Of a stretch of 5,735 nucleotides of DNA, positions 1 through 5,254 are shown one piece after another. The stretch lies in contig VAXR01000147.1 of the NCBI GenBank assembly GCA_005885165.1, positions 1 through 5,735 on the forward strand, written 5' to 3'. The stretch comes from Actinomycetota bacterium (GTDB lineage: Bacteria; Actinomycetota; Thermoleophilia; Solirubrobacterales; Thermoleophilaceae). A program made the position numbers and the translations under genes. Positions within the stretch are counted from its first letter, which is position 1. Every line of letters begins with the position of its first letter. The notes beneath the pieces were generated by a model. It searched no databases. It was given only the letters and a program-made list of their open reading frames with translations, and was not told the DNA's origin.

Positions 1-2
1 TC

Positions 3-722
3 GACGGCGTGGCGGAGGAGCTCACGCCGACCGGGCGGGTCGTCTGGTCGTGGAGCAGCCGGGACCACATCCCGCTGTCGGCGTCGAGCCGCTGGTACTT
101 CTACATCTTCAAGAACTCGATACGGCTCCCCGACGGCCGGCGGGCGTACGACCTCGTGCATCTCAACTCCGTCGAGCCGGACGGGTCGAAGGTCGTGATC
201 TCCTCCCGCCACACCGATGCCGTCTACGGAGTCGACAAGGCCACCGGACGGGTGGAGTGGAAACTGGGAGGCACGCCGACGGCCGCAAGCCTGCACATGG
301 CCGACGGCACCTCGAGCGACAGGCTCTTCGGCGGCCAGCACGACGTCCGCGTCCAGCCGGACGGCACCCTCACGGTTCACGACAACCGCTCCCTGTGGGA
401 CCAGGCGCCGCGCGCGCTGCGGATCAGGCTCGAGCTCGGTCGCAGGCAGGCGCGGGTGGTCGAGCACGTGTCCGCGCCGAAGCTGCGTTCAGCGTTCATG
501 GGGAGCGCGCGGTTGCTGCCGGGAGGGGACTGGGTCGTCTCATGGGGCTCGACGCCGCGTGCGGACGAGATCGCACCATCCGGCAAGCGGATCCTGCAGT
601 TCAACTTCGGGTTCTTCTACGGGACCTACCGGGCCGTCCCGATCCTGCCCGGTCAGCTCTCGGCGGCGGCGCTGCGAGCCGGGATGGACGCCATCGCGAG
701 GCGCGAGCGGCGAAAGCGCTGA
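3..722 (+). CDS. Arylsulfotransferase (ASST)-like protein, 3' part only
   Basis: The frame is open to the left edge (Asp-Gly-Val before Ala-Glu-Glu), so the GTG at 9 is probably an internal Val and the real start lies outside the window. About 239 residues remain, roughly half of a usual ASST-family protein. The fragment shows repeated beta-propeller-like blade motifs (GRVVWSW near the start, then TGRVEWKLGG, then QPDGTLTVHDN). It also has the family's histidine motifs: HLNSVEPDG (His near residue 53, counting from the first whole codon), SRHTDAV, and FGGQHDVR (His near 113). Known ASST enzymes move a sulfate group between phenolic compounds through an active-site histidine, and actinobacterial relatives are usually secreted or membrane-anchored. 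The N-terminus that would show a signal peptide is missing here. Substrate and true activity are unknown; some homologues are probably only structural propellers. The basic C-terminus ends at TGA 720-722, inside a hairpin shared with the convergent gene. Confidence 0.75.
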   Translation, partial: DGVAEELTPTGRVVWSWSSRDHIPLSASSRWYFYIFKNSIRLPDGRRAYDLVHLNSVEPDGSKVVISSRHTDAVYGVDKATGRVEWKLGGTPTAASLHMADGTSSDRLFGGQHDVRVQPDGTLTVHDNRSLWDQAPRALRIRLELGRRQARVVEHVSAPKLRSAFMGSARLLPGGDWVVSWGSTPRADEIAPSGKRILQFNFGFFYGTYRAVPILPGQLSAAALRAGMDAIARRERRKR

Positions 723-740
723 GCGCGGCGCCCGCTCAGC
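718..740. terminator. Hairpin between convergent genes containing both stop codons
   Basis: GCTGAGCG (718-725) and CGCTCAGC (733-740) form a perfect 8-bp stem around a 7-nt GC loop. The TGA of the arylsulfotransferase-like gene (720-722) lies in the left arm and the TGA of the minus-strand membrane protein (736-738, read as TCA) lies in the right arm. It is a symmetric, bidirectional hairpin at a convergent junction, which suits a shared transcription stop. Neither side has a U-tract, so a classical intrinsic terminator is uncertain. The structure is seen directly; the function is inferred. Confidence 0.4.
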
Positions 741-1101
741 CGTACTCGCGCGACTTGCGCCAGACCCAGTAGACGCCTGCCGACGCGGCCACGAGCAGGG
801 CGATCCACACCGCGATCCCGGCGCCGCCGAGCGGCCACAGCCGCGGCGCGGCCGCGAAGTCCCAGAACGCGAGCCCGATCGACCCGTACAGCACGGCCCG
901 CTGCTCCGTCGTCAGCGACTCGAGCGTGAACCGGTACTCCATGTAGAGCCGGAATCCCAGGAACGCGATCGAGATGAAGAAGGCAGCGGTGAGGAGCCAG
1001 AGGACAAAGTTGAGGCCCTTGCCGCCTCCCGGCGCCAGCGCGATCGCGAGCGCGATGAGGGCGACGATCGCGAAGTTGCGGAGCGTCTTCAGCCGTTCCA
1101 C
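736..1101 (-). CDS. Small integral membrane protein of unknown function, downstream of ppa
   Basis: I do not recognise a family for this 121-residue protein. The chosen start is GTG 1101-1099 (VERLKTLRNFAIV), 2 nt after the ppa stop; the frame is open further upstream but would then run through ppa. Hydrophobic segments lie at about residues 10-23, 30-50 and 93-114, with a weaker one at about 69-83, so three or four membrane passes are likely. Between the second and third lies a charged stretch (EYRFTLESLTTEQR), and the C-terminus is basic and aromatic (VWRKSREYG). The G-rich end of ppa just before the start may act as a weak ribosome site. The 2-nt spacing implies co-transcription and probably translational coupling with pyrophosphatase, but the sequence does not show a functional link. 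Confidence 0.7.
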   Translation of the reverse strand: MERLKTLRNFAIVALIALAIALAPGGGKGLNFVLWLLTAAFFISIAFLGFRLYMEYRFTLESLTTEQRAVLYGSIGLAFWDFAAAPRLWPLGGAGIAVWIALLVAASAGVYWVWRKSREYG

Positions 1102-1103
1102 GA

Positions 1104-1616
1104 TCAGCCACCGCCCCCGTCGGACCCGCCGTCGCCGCGGTGGCGCTCGCGCGCGGCCTGGATCTCCTCGATCGCGTACTCGCGTGAGTACCAGCCGTCG
1201 ACCCGGACCTTCTTCTGCTCGAGGTCCTTGTAGACGGAGAAGAAGTGCGCGATCTCCGCGCGGAGCTGCTCGGGCAGGTCGTCGAGCTCCTCGAGCGTGT
1301 TCCACGCCGGATCGTGGAGGGGCACGCATAGCACCTTGTCGTCGATCCCCTTGTCGTCCTCCATCCGGAACAGCGCGATCGGCTTGACGTAGATCAAGCA
1401 GCCGGGGAAGGTCGGCTCCGAGACGCACACCATCGCGTCGAGCGGGTCACCGTCGAGCGCGAGCGTGTCCGGGATGAACCCGTAGTCGGTCGGATAGACC
1501 ATCGACGAGAACAGGAAGCGATCGAGCTTGATCACGTCCTCGTCGTGGTCGTACTCGTACTTGTTGCGACTCCCCTTGGGGATCTCGACGAGGCACTTGA
1601 GCTTCTCCTCGGCCAT
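1104..1616 (-). CDS. ppa: Inorganic pyrophosphatase, family I (soluble)
   Basis: This 170-residue protein should hydrolyse cytosolic pyrophosphate to two phosphates using Mg2+, which pulls biosynthetic reactions forward. The family I active-site motifs are intact: EIPKGSRNKYEYD at 11-23, YPTDYGFIPDT at 41-51, the signature DGDPLDA at 55-61, a DDKGIDDK segment at 87-94 (metal-binding Asp87 and Asp92, Lys94 by alignment with the E. coli enzyme), and HFFSVYKDLE near 143-152 with the conserved Tyr-Lys pair. Length is normal for the family. An Asp/Gly-rich tail (GDGGSDGGGG) is added at the C-terminus. ATG 1616 is chosen because the conserved core begins a few residues later and a promoter-like -10 lies just upstream. 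An alternative GTG at 1637 would add seven residues and has a good GGAGG ribosome site. The gene heads a two-gene unit with the membrane protein at 736-1101 and is divergent from the small protein at 1665. Confidence 0.96.
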   Translation of the reverse strand: MAEEKLKCLVEIPKGSRNKYEYDHDEDVIKLDRFLFSSMVYPTDYGFIPDTLALDGDPLDAMVCVSEPTFPGCLIYVKPIALFRMEDDKGIDDKVLCVPLHDPAWNTLEELDDLPEQLRAEIAHFFSVYKDLEQKKVRVDGWYSREYAIEEIQAARERHRGDGGSDGGGG

Positions 1617-1643
1617 GCCTCGGCCGAGATTATCCACCGCGGG

Positions 1644-1648
1644 CCTCC
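1644..1648 (-). promoter_or_regulatory. Shine-Dalgarno-like GGAGG before the alternative ppa start (GTG 1637)
   Basis: GGAGG lies exactly 6 nt before GTG 1637 on the minus strand, which is ideal spacing. It would serve a start giving the N-terminal extension VDNLGRG. It can only be used if transcription begins upstream of about 1650, which conflicts with the TTGACT/GATAAT promoter reading. It may be coincidental. Confidence 0.3.
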
Positions 1649-1650
1649 GG

Positions 1651-1656
1651 TAGAGT
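1651..1656 (+). promoter_or_regulatory. -10-like hexamer TAGAGT, leaderless-type position
   Basis: TAGAGT fits the actinobacterial TANNNT -10 pattern and ends 8 nt before ATG 1665, so the transcript could begin at or next to the start codon. The only ribosome-site candidate is AAGG, 3 nt before the ATG, which is too close to be strong. No clear -35 is seen. It overlaps the -35 of the opposing ppa promoter. Confidence 0.4.
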
Positions 1657-1664
1657 CAAGGTCG

Positions 1665-1919
1665 ATGAGGGTTCGGGCACTCGTCGTGGCGATCGCCGTA
1701 CTCGGCGCGCAGGCGCTGCTGGCCGCACCCGCGCTCGCAGGCGGGGACGGCGAGGGGCTCGTCGGCGAGACCAACGACAAGGTGGTCACGCTCTTCTCGC
1801 TCGGCCTGGTCGTCTTCTTCATCCTGGCGGTGACGGTCGGCACCCTGCTCCAGGGCGTGTTCGAGCGCCGCAAGGCCGCCCGCAAGGCGGCTCGCCTGCG
1901 CGGCCGCACTGGCTGGTAG
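1665..1919 (+). CDS. Small secreted/membrane-anchored hypothetical protein
   Basis: An 84-residue protein from ATG 1665 to TAG 1917-1919, with no family I recognise. Residues 1-25 look like a Sec signal peptide: basic MRVR, a hydrophobic core, and an A-x-A type end (PALA, cleavage likely after Ala25). A short Gly/Asp/Glu-rich linker follows (26-39), then one membrane helix at about 40-62 (VVTLFSLGLVVFFILAV and on), then a strongly basic tail (ERRKAARKAARLRGR, 67-81). This predicts a short exported N-terminus, one membrane span and a positively charged cytosolic tail that could touch nucleic acid, phospholipid or a partner. If the first segment is not cleaved, it would be a two-span hairpin. 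It is divergent from ppa with 48 bp between ATG codons, so the two may share control. Confidence 0.7.
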   Translation: MRVRALVVAIAVLGAQALLAAPALAGGDGEGLVGETNDKVVTLFSLGLVVFFILAVTVGTLLQGVFERRKAARKAARLRGRTGW

Positions 1920-2015
1920 CAGGCGGCGATTTCGCTCCACCAGAAGTTTTAGCCCCGCCTTAAGTCCTGCTCCCATTCTGGAGCTTCGACGAGGTTCCCT
2001 CCCTCTCGTCGTGCC

Positions 2016-2048
2016 GCGCGGCTCCGGAGCCCCCGCCCGGAGCCGCGC
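2016..2048. terminator. Perfect 12-bp GC hairpin between the small membrane protein and enoyl-CoA hydratase genes
   Basis: GCGCGGCTCCGG (2016-2027) and CCGGAGCCGCGC (2037-2048) pair perfectly around a 9-nt loop. On the plus strand it is followed by TAATTT, a weak U-tract, so it could end transcription from the gene stopping at 1919, about 97 nt upstream. It also lies 21 nt before the GTG at 2070, so a regulatory role in the enoyl-CoA hydratase leader is possible. The left arm contains an internal palindrome (GGCTCCGGAGCC, 2020-2031), which gives an alternative fold. The rest of the 1920-2015 gap holds a low-GC patch near 1944-1967 and a minor 5-bp hairpin (1969-1984), but no gene. Confidence 0.45.
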
Positions 2049-2054
2049 TAATTT
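2049..2054 (+). promoter_or_regulatory. -10-like hexamer TAATTT before the enoyl-CoA hydratase gene
   Basis: TAATTT matches TANNNT and lies 15 nt before GTG 2070, directly after the GC hairpin. Transcription from about 2061 would give a very short leader. No good -35 is visible, because that position falls within the hairpin arm. The same bases could instead be the U-tract of a terminator. Confidence 0.3.
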
Positions 2055-2069
2055 GGGAACATCGCGCGG

Positions 2070-2840
2070 GTGGCGACCGAGCCGGTCACCTACGAGCGCT
2101 CCGGCGCGGCCGCGATCCTCACGATCGACCGCCAGGAGCGCCGCAACGCGGTCGACGGGCCAACGGCGGAGCTGCTCGCCGAGGGCTACGACCGATTCGA
2201 GGCCGACGACGACGCGCGCGTCCTGATCCTCACCGGTGCCGGAGGTGTCGCCTTCTGCGCCGGGGCCGACCTCAAGGCGGTCGAATCGTTCGCTCCGCGG
2301 CTGGGGCTGGCCGACGGGCCGCTCGGGTTCACCCGCCGCACCCCGTCCAAGCCAACGATCGCCGCGATCTCGGGATGGTGCCTCGCCGGCGGCTTCGAGC
2401 TCGCGCTCTGGTGCGACCTGCGCATCGCGGCGGAGGGATCTACGCTCGGCTTCCCGGAACGGCGCTGGGGCGTGCCGCTGATCGACGGCGGGACCCAGCG
2501 GCTGCCTCGGATCGCCGGTCTCGGCCGCGCCCTCGACCTGATACTCACGGGCCGGATGGTTCCGGTCGAGGAGGCGCACGCGATGGGGATCGTCACCGAG
2601 ATAGTGCCGGCCGGCGAGCACCTCACCCGATCGCTCGAGATAGCCGAGGCGCTGGCACGCTTCCCACAGGAGACGATGCTCGCCGACCGCCGCTCGGCGA
2701 TCGAGGGGAGCGGCCTCCCGCTCGACCAGGGGCTGGCGCTCGAGGCGAGGGCGGGCGCCGAGACGTTCGCCGTCGCTCAGCGCGGCGCGGCCCGGTTCGC
2801 GGCCGGCGAGGGGCGTGGCGGTGCCGGAGCGGGCGTCTGA
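2070..2840 (+). CDS. Enoyl-CoA hydratase/isomerase (crotonase) family protein
   Basis: A 256-residue protein of normal crotonase length, starting at GTG 2070. Crotonases bind acyl-CoA thioesters and stabilise an enolate in an oxyanion hole; the common member hydrates trans-2-enoyl-CoA in beta-oxidation. Oxyanion-hole segments are FCAGADLKA (62-70) and GWCLAGGFELA (102-112). Glu110 (GGFELA) and Glu130 (FPERRWG) align with the two catalytic glutamates of mammalian mitochondrial hydratase (Glu144 and Glu164), so true hydratase activity is plausible. The segment RRWGVPLIDGGTQRLPR (131-147) resembles an actinobacterial crotonase subgroup that often lacks the second glutamate; here it is kept. The C-terminus ends in a low-complexity Gly/Ala tail. 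No ribosome site is strong. The next gene starts 52 nt downstream, and substrate and pathway cannot be read from the neighbours. Confidence 0.92.
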   Translation: MATEPVTYERSGAAAILTIDRQERRNAVDGPTAELLAEGYDRFEADDDARVLILTGAGGVAFCAGADLKAVESFAPRLGLADGPLGFTRRTPSKPTIAAISGWCLAGGFELALWCDLRIAAEGSTLGFPERRWGVPLIDGGTQRLPRIAGLGRALDLILTGRMVPVEEAHAMGIVTEIVPAGEHLTRSLEIAEALARFPQETMLADRRSAIEGSGLPLDQGLALEARAGAETFAVAQRGAARFAAGEGRGGAGAGV

Positions 2841-2880
2841 CCGGAGGCCCGTGCGCCTCCACGGCGTGGCCCCCGGTTGG

Positions 2881-2886
2881 CATAGT
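2881..2886 (+). promoter_or_regulatory. -10-like hexamer CATAGT, leaderless-type position
   Basis: CATAGT matches TATAAT at four of six bases and ends 6 nt before GTG 2893, so the mRNA could begin at the start codon. GGGAG is present but only 1-2 nt from the GTG, too close for a normal ribosome site. No convincing -35 is seen. The gene could also be read through from the enoyl-CoA hydratase gene. Confidence 0.3.
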
Positions 2887-2892
2887 GGGAGC

Positions 2893-3747
2893 GTGCCCGA
2901 GGCGGCGATAAGCGTCCGCGATCTGCGCAAGAGCTACGGCTCCGTCGAGGCCGTGCGCGGAATCTCGTTCGACGTCGCCCGCGGCGAGATCTTCGGGCTG
3001 CTGGGGCCGAACGGCGCGGGCAAGACCACCACGGTCGAGATCCTGGAGGGCTACAGGAAGCGAAGCGGGGGCGACGTCTCGGTGCTGGGGAGCGATCCGG
3101 CGGCGCGCGACCGCGGGCTCCGCAAGCGCGTCGGGATCGTCCTGCAGAGCTCGGGCTTCTACCCGCGGGCCACCGTGCGGGAGTCGGTCGAGCACATGGC
3201 GGCCGTGTATCCGGCCCCGCGCGACCCCTCGGAGACGATCGCGCTCGTGGGACTCGAGGAGAAGCGCGACACCCGCGCGGGGAAGCTGTCGGGCGGCCAG
3301 CGCCGGCGGCTCGACCTCGCGCTGGCGCTCGTCGGGGACCCGGAGCTGATCTTCCTCGACGAGCCGACGACCGGGTTCGACCCTGCAGCGCGCCGCACGG
3401 CGTGGGGTGTGGTGCGGAAGCTCAAGGAGCTCGGCAAGACCGTCCTCCTCACCACCCACTACCTCGACGAGGCGCAGTCGCTGTCGGATCGGGTGGCGAT
3501 CGTCAAGGACGGCCTGCTGATCGCGCAGGGGCCGCCGTCCGAGCTCTCGGCCGACCGCGCCCGGTACCGGATCTCGTACCGGCGGAACGGGCAGCTCGCC
3601 CAGCACGAGACCGACGACCCCACCGAGCTGCTGCACCGCCTGACCGGCGAGGCGCTCGAGCGCGGCGAGCGCCTCGAGGATCTGAGCGTGTCGCGGCCGA
3701 CGCTCGAGGACGTCTACCTCGATCTGACCTCCGAGGAGCCGTCGTGA
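2893..3747 (+). CDS. ABC transporter ATP-binding protein (ABC-2/DrrA type)
   Basis: A 284-residue cytosolic ATPase that should power the permease encoded next to it. All nucleotide-binding motifs are intact: Walker A GPNGAGKT (38-45), Q-loop Gln85 (IVLQSSGF), signature LSGGQRRR (132-139), Walker B LIFLDEPTTGFD (152-163) with catalytic Glu157, and the H-loop His189 (TTHYLDEA). After about residue 205 comes the C-terminal extension typical of DrrA/CcmA-like exporters, ending in a VSRPTLEDVYLDLT block. GTG 2893 is chosen because the family core (ISVRDLRKSYG) starts five residues later. A GTG at 2815 in the same frame would add 26 residues and overlap the enoyl-CoA hydratase gene. The stop overlaps the permease start (GTGA). 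The transported substrate cannot be told; relatives export drugs, lipids or polysaccharides. Confidence 0.95.
   Translation: MPEAAISVRDLRKSYGSVEAVRGISFDVARGEIFGLLGPNGAGKTTTVEILEGYRKRSGGDVSVLGSDPAARDRGLRKRVGIVLQSSGFYPRATVRESVEHMAAVYPAPRDPSETIALVGLEEKRDTRAGKLSGGQRRRLDLALALVGDPELIFLDEPTTGFDPAARRTAWGVVRKLKELGKTVLLTTHYLDEAQSLSDRVAIVKDGLLIAQGPPSELSADRARYRISYRRNGQLAQHETDDPTELLHRLTGEALERGERLEDLSVSRPTLEDVYLDLTSEEPS
3733..3738 (+). promoter_or_regulatory. Ribosome binding site GAGGAG for the permease
   Basis: GAGGAG lies 5 nt before GTG 3744, inside the last codons of the ATPase gene. It is one of the two clear, well-placed Shine-Dalgarno sequences in the window and fixes the permease start at the GTGA overlap. 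Confidence 0.6.
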
Positions 3748-4481
3748 GCACGGGCGCGCTCCTCTGGCGGCAGTTCCGCTTCGAGCGGCGGATGTTCTGG
3801 CGCAATCCGAGCGCCGCGTTCTTCAACTTCGCGCTGCCGCTGATCTTCCTGTTCCTGATCGCGTCGGTGTTCGGGTCGAAGACGAAGGACCTGAACACGC
3901 TGGTCCCTGGGATCGCCGGACTGGCCGTGATGACGACCACGTTCACCGCGCTCGCCTTCAACATCACGTTCCTCCGCGAGCAGGGGATCCTGAAGCGGGT
4001 CCGCGGCACGCCGATGCCGCCGGTCGCCTACTTCGGCGGCCTGCTGGCGAACGCGGTGGCGAACGCGGTCGTCCAGGTCGCGCTGGTGGTGGTCATCGGG
4101 CACGTGGTCTACGGGCTCACGTGGCGCCACCTCGACGTCCTGGAGCTGGCCGTCTTCACGCTTGCCGGGGTCGTCGCCTTCGGGTCGCTTGGGATCGCGA
4201 TGTCCCACGCGATCCCGAACTTCGACGCCGCGCCCGCCTACGTCAACGCGGTCTTCCTCCCGATGATCTTCATCTCCGGGACCTTCTACTCGACGTCGTC
4301 GCTGCCGGGAGTGCTCGACGCCGCCGCTCGCGCCCTGCCGCTGAAGCACGTGATCGACGGGCTGCGGGCGGCGATCGTCACCGGCTCGGGGATCGGGCAC
4401 CACGTGGGCGCGCTGCTCGCGCTCGTCGCGTGGTCGATCGGGGGCGTGACGCTGGCGGTGCGCTTCTTCCGCTGGGAGTAG
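3744..4481 (+). CDS. ABC-2 type transporter permease
   Basis: A 245-residue integral membrane protein from GTG 3744, whose start overlaps the ATPase stop by 4 nt, so the pair is translationally coupled and forms one exporter. Six membrane segments are predicted at about residues 24-43, 53-76, 103-124, 133-155, 165-182 and 218-240, the standard ABC-2 layout. The amphipathic N-terminus (LLWRQFRFERRMFWRNPSA) is the coupling region. The cytosolic loop LREQGILKRVRGTPMPP (77-93) contains the conserved E/K-R-x-x-GTP pattern. The block FLPMIFISGTFYS (171-183) followed by LP and a later LPLKHVIDGLR is the ABC-2 signature. It is short but complete for a DrrB-like half transporter and probably works as a homodimer with two ATPase subunits. 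Substrate is unknown. Confidence 0.94.
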   Translation: MSTGALLWRQFRFERRMFWRNPSAAFFNFALPLIFLFLIASVFGSKTKDLNTLVPGIAGLAVMTTTFTALAFNITFLREQGILKRVRGTPMPPVAYFGGLLANAVANAVVQVALVVVIGHVVYGLTWRHLDVLELAVFTLAGVVAFGSLGIAMSHAIPNFDAAPAYVNAVFLPMIFISGTFYSTSSLPGVLDAAARALPLKHVIDGLRAAIVTGSGIGHHVGALLALVAWSIGGVTLAVRFFRWE

Positions 4482-4486
4482 ACCGG

Positions 4487-5197
4487 CTAGATGAAGAGGC
4501 CGGGCCCGTGCTTGCGCAGCCAGCGCTCGTGCTGGCGGTACGACGGGCAGCGCCGCTCGACGAGCCTCCAGAAGCGCCGCGAGTGCCCGAGCACCTCGAG
4601 GTGCGCGACCTCGTGCTCGACGACGTAGTCGAGGATCTCCTCGGGGGCGAGCAGGAGCCGCCAGTTGAAGCTCATCGCGCCGGTCTGCGAGCAGCTCGCC
4701 CAGCGGGTGCGCTGCCCCCGGATCGAGAGGCGCGAGTAGGTGCTGCCGGCGCGGGCGGCGGCGGCGTCCAGCCGCGCGGCCACCTCGATCCGCGCGCGCC
4801 TGCGGTACCAGCGCTCGAGCGCATCACGGAGCGCGGCGGCGCCGGGGCGACCGACCGCCACGTGGAGCCGGTCCCCGCGCATCGCCACATGGGGACGCAC
4901 CCGGCCGGGCTCCACGCGCAGGCGCAGCTCGAGCTCGCGCCCGAGGTAGGGCACGGACCCGCCGTCGACGAGCCGGACGGCCGGATCGCGCGCCGCGGCC
5001 TCGCGGTGGCGGCGAAGGGTCCGCTCGATCCACGGCCGCTTGGCCGCGACGAATGGCGCTACCTCGCGCAGCGGCATCCTGCGCGGCACGATCACCCGGA
5101 CGCCGTCGCGGTCGACCTCGATGCGCACGTGGCGGGCTCGATCCGAGCGGCGGATCGGGTACAGGATCGCGGGGTCGCGGTAGGGGCTGGCCGTCAC
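4487..5197 (-). CDS. YgjP-like (DUF45/SprT-type) zinc metallopeptidase domain protein
   Basis: A 236-residue protein when started at GTG 5197. The zinc site is HEVAH (195-199) with a third ligand His205 in GHSRRFW, the pattern of the YgjP-like metallopeptidase family. Family hallmarks RWASCS (165-170), NWRLLLAP (178-185) and the C-terminal CPSYRQHERWLRKHG are all present. The N-terminal part (IRRSDRARHVRIEV, then VIVPRRMP) matches the usual beta-rich start of the family. Proteins of this group are widespread, and in bacteria some sit beside type I restriction genes, but no restriction gene is seen here; the biological substrate is generally unclear. A GTG at 5242 would add 15 residues (VPARSATGPAP and on) with no family support, while a TATCTT hexamer lies 7 nt before 5197. 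Its stop is 5 nt from the convergent permease stop. Confidence 0.9.
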   Translation of the reverse strand: MTASPYRDPAILYPIRRSDRARHVRIEVDRDGVRVIVPRRMPLREVAPFVAAKRPWIERTLRRHREAAARDPAVRLVDGGSVPYLGRELELRLRVEPGRVRPHVAMRGDRLHVAVGRPGAAALRDALERWYRRRARIEVAARLDAAAARAGSTYSRLSIRGQRTRWASCSQTGAMSFNWRLLLAPEEILDYVVEHEVAHLEVLGHSRRFWRLVERRCPSYRQHERWLRKHGPGLFI

Positions 5198-5204
5198 CGG
5201 CCTG

Positions 5205-5210
5205 AAGATA
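5205..5210 (-). promoter_or_regulatory. -10-like hexamer TATCTT before the metallopeptidase gene
   Basis: On the minus strand TATCTT (TANNNT) ends 7 nt before GTG 5197, the spacing expected for a leaderless mRNA. It supports 5197 rather than 5242 as the start. No clear -35 is visible. The palindrome at 5255-5295 begins about 45 bp upstream of it. Confidence 0.4.
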
Positions 5211-5254
5211 GGCGCCGGCCCGGTCGCCGAGCGTGCCGGCACGCAGTGGCGAGG

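Larger units (their letters stand above)
1629..1659 (-). promoter_or_regulatory. Probable ppa promoter
   Basis: On the minus strand, TTGACT (1659-1654) and GATAAT (1634-1629) resemble -35 and -10 hexamers, with a long 19-nt spacer. A transcript would begin near 1621-1623, leaving only about 5-7 nt before ATG 1616. The -35 overlaps the -10-like TAGAGT of the divergent gene. The GTG at 1637 would lie inside this promoter and upstream of the mRNA start, so this reading supports the ATG. Confidence 0.5.

Noticed and set aside
736..1428. Reading the small membrane protein as a 230-residue protein
   Set aside because: The extra N-terminal part is an out-of-frame reading of ppa, rich in Arg; membrane-type sequence begins only after about 1101.
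1969..1984. Small hairpin GCTCC/GGAGC as a terminator
   Set aside because: A 5-bp stem with no U-tract is expected often by chance at this base composition.
1960..1992. Flagellar-type (sigma-28-like) promoter from TTAAGTCC and TTCGACGA
   Set aside because: The spacing between the two parts is too long and the second half does not match a GCCGATA-type element; no motility gene is nearby.
2815..2892. Upstream GTG 2815 as the ATPase start
   Set aside because: The 26 added residues lack similarity to the family N-terminus and would overlap the enoyl-CoA hydratase gene; the conserved core fits GTG 2893.
1656..2930. 424-codon open frame on the minus strand
   Set aside because: It runs antisense through the small membrane protein, enoyl-CoA hydratase and a hairpin gap. 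Its translation is Arg/Gly/Glu-rich without any domain, as expected for a shadow in high-GC DNA.
2623..3636. 337-codon open frame on the minus strand
   Set aside because: Antisense to the ATPase gene, whose Walker and signature motifs are unambiguous; the translation shows no recognisable domain.
4487..5242. Metallopeptidase as part of a restriction or defence island
   Set aside because: YgjP-like proteins can neighbour type I restriction genes, but no restriction, methylase or other defence gene is visible in the window.
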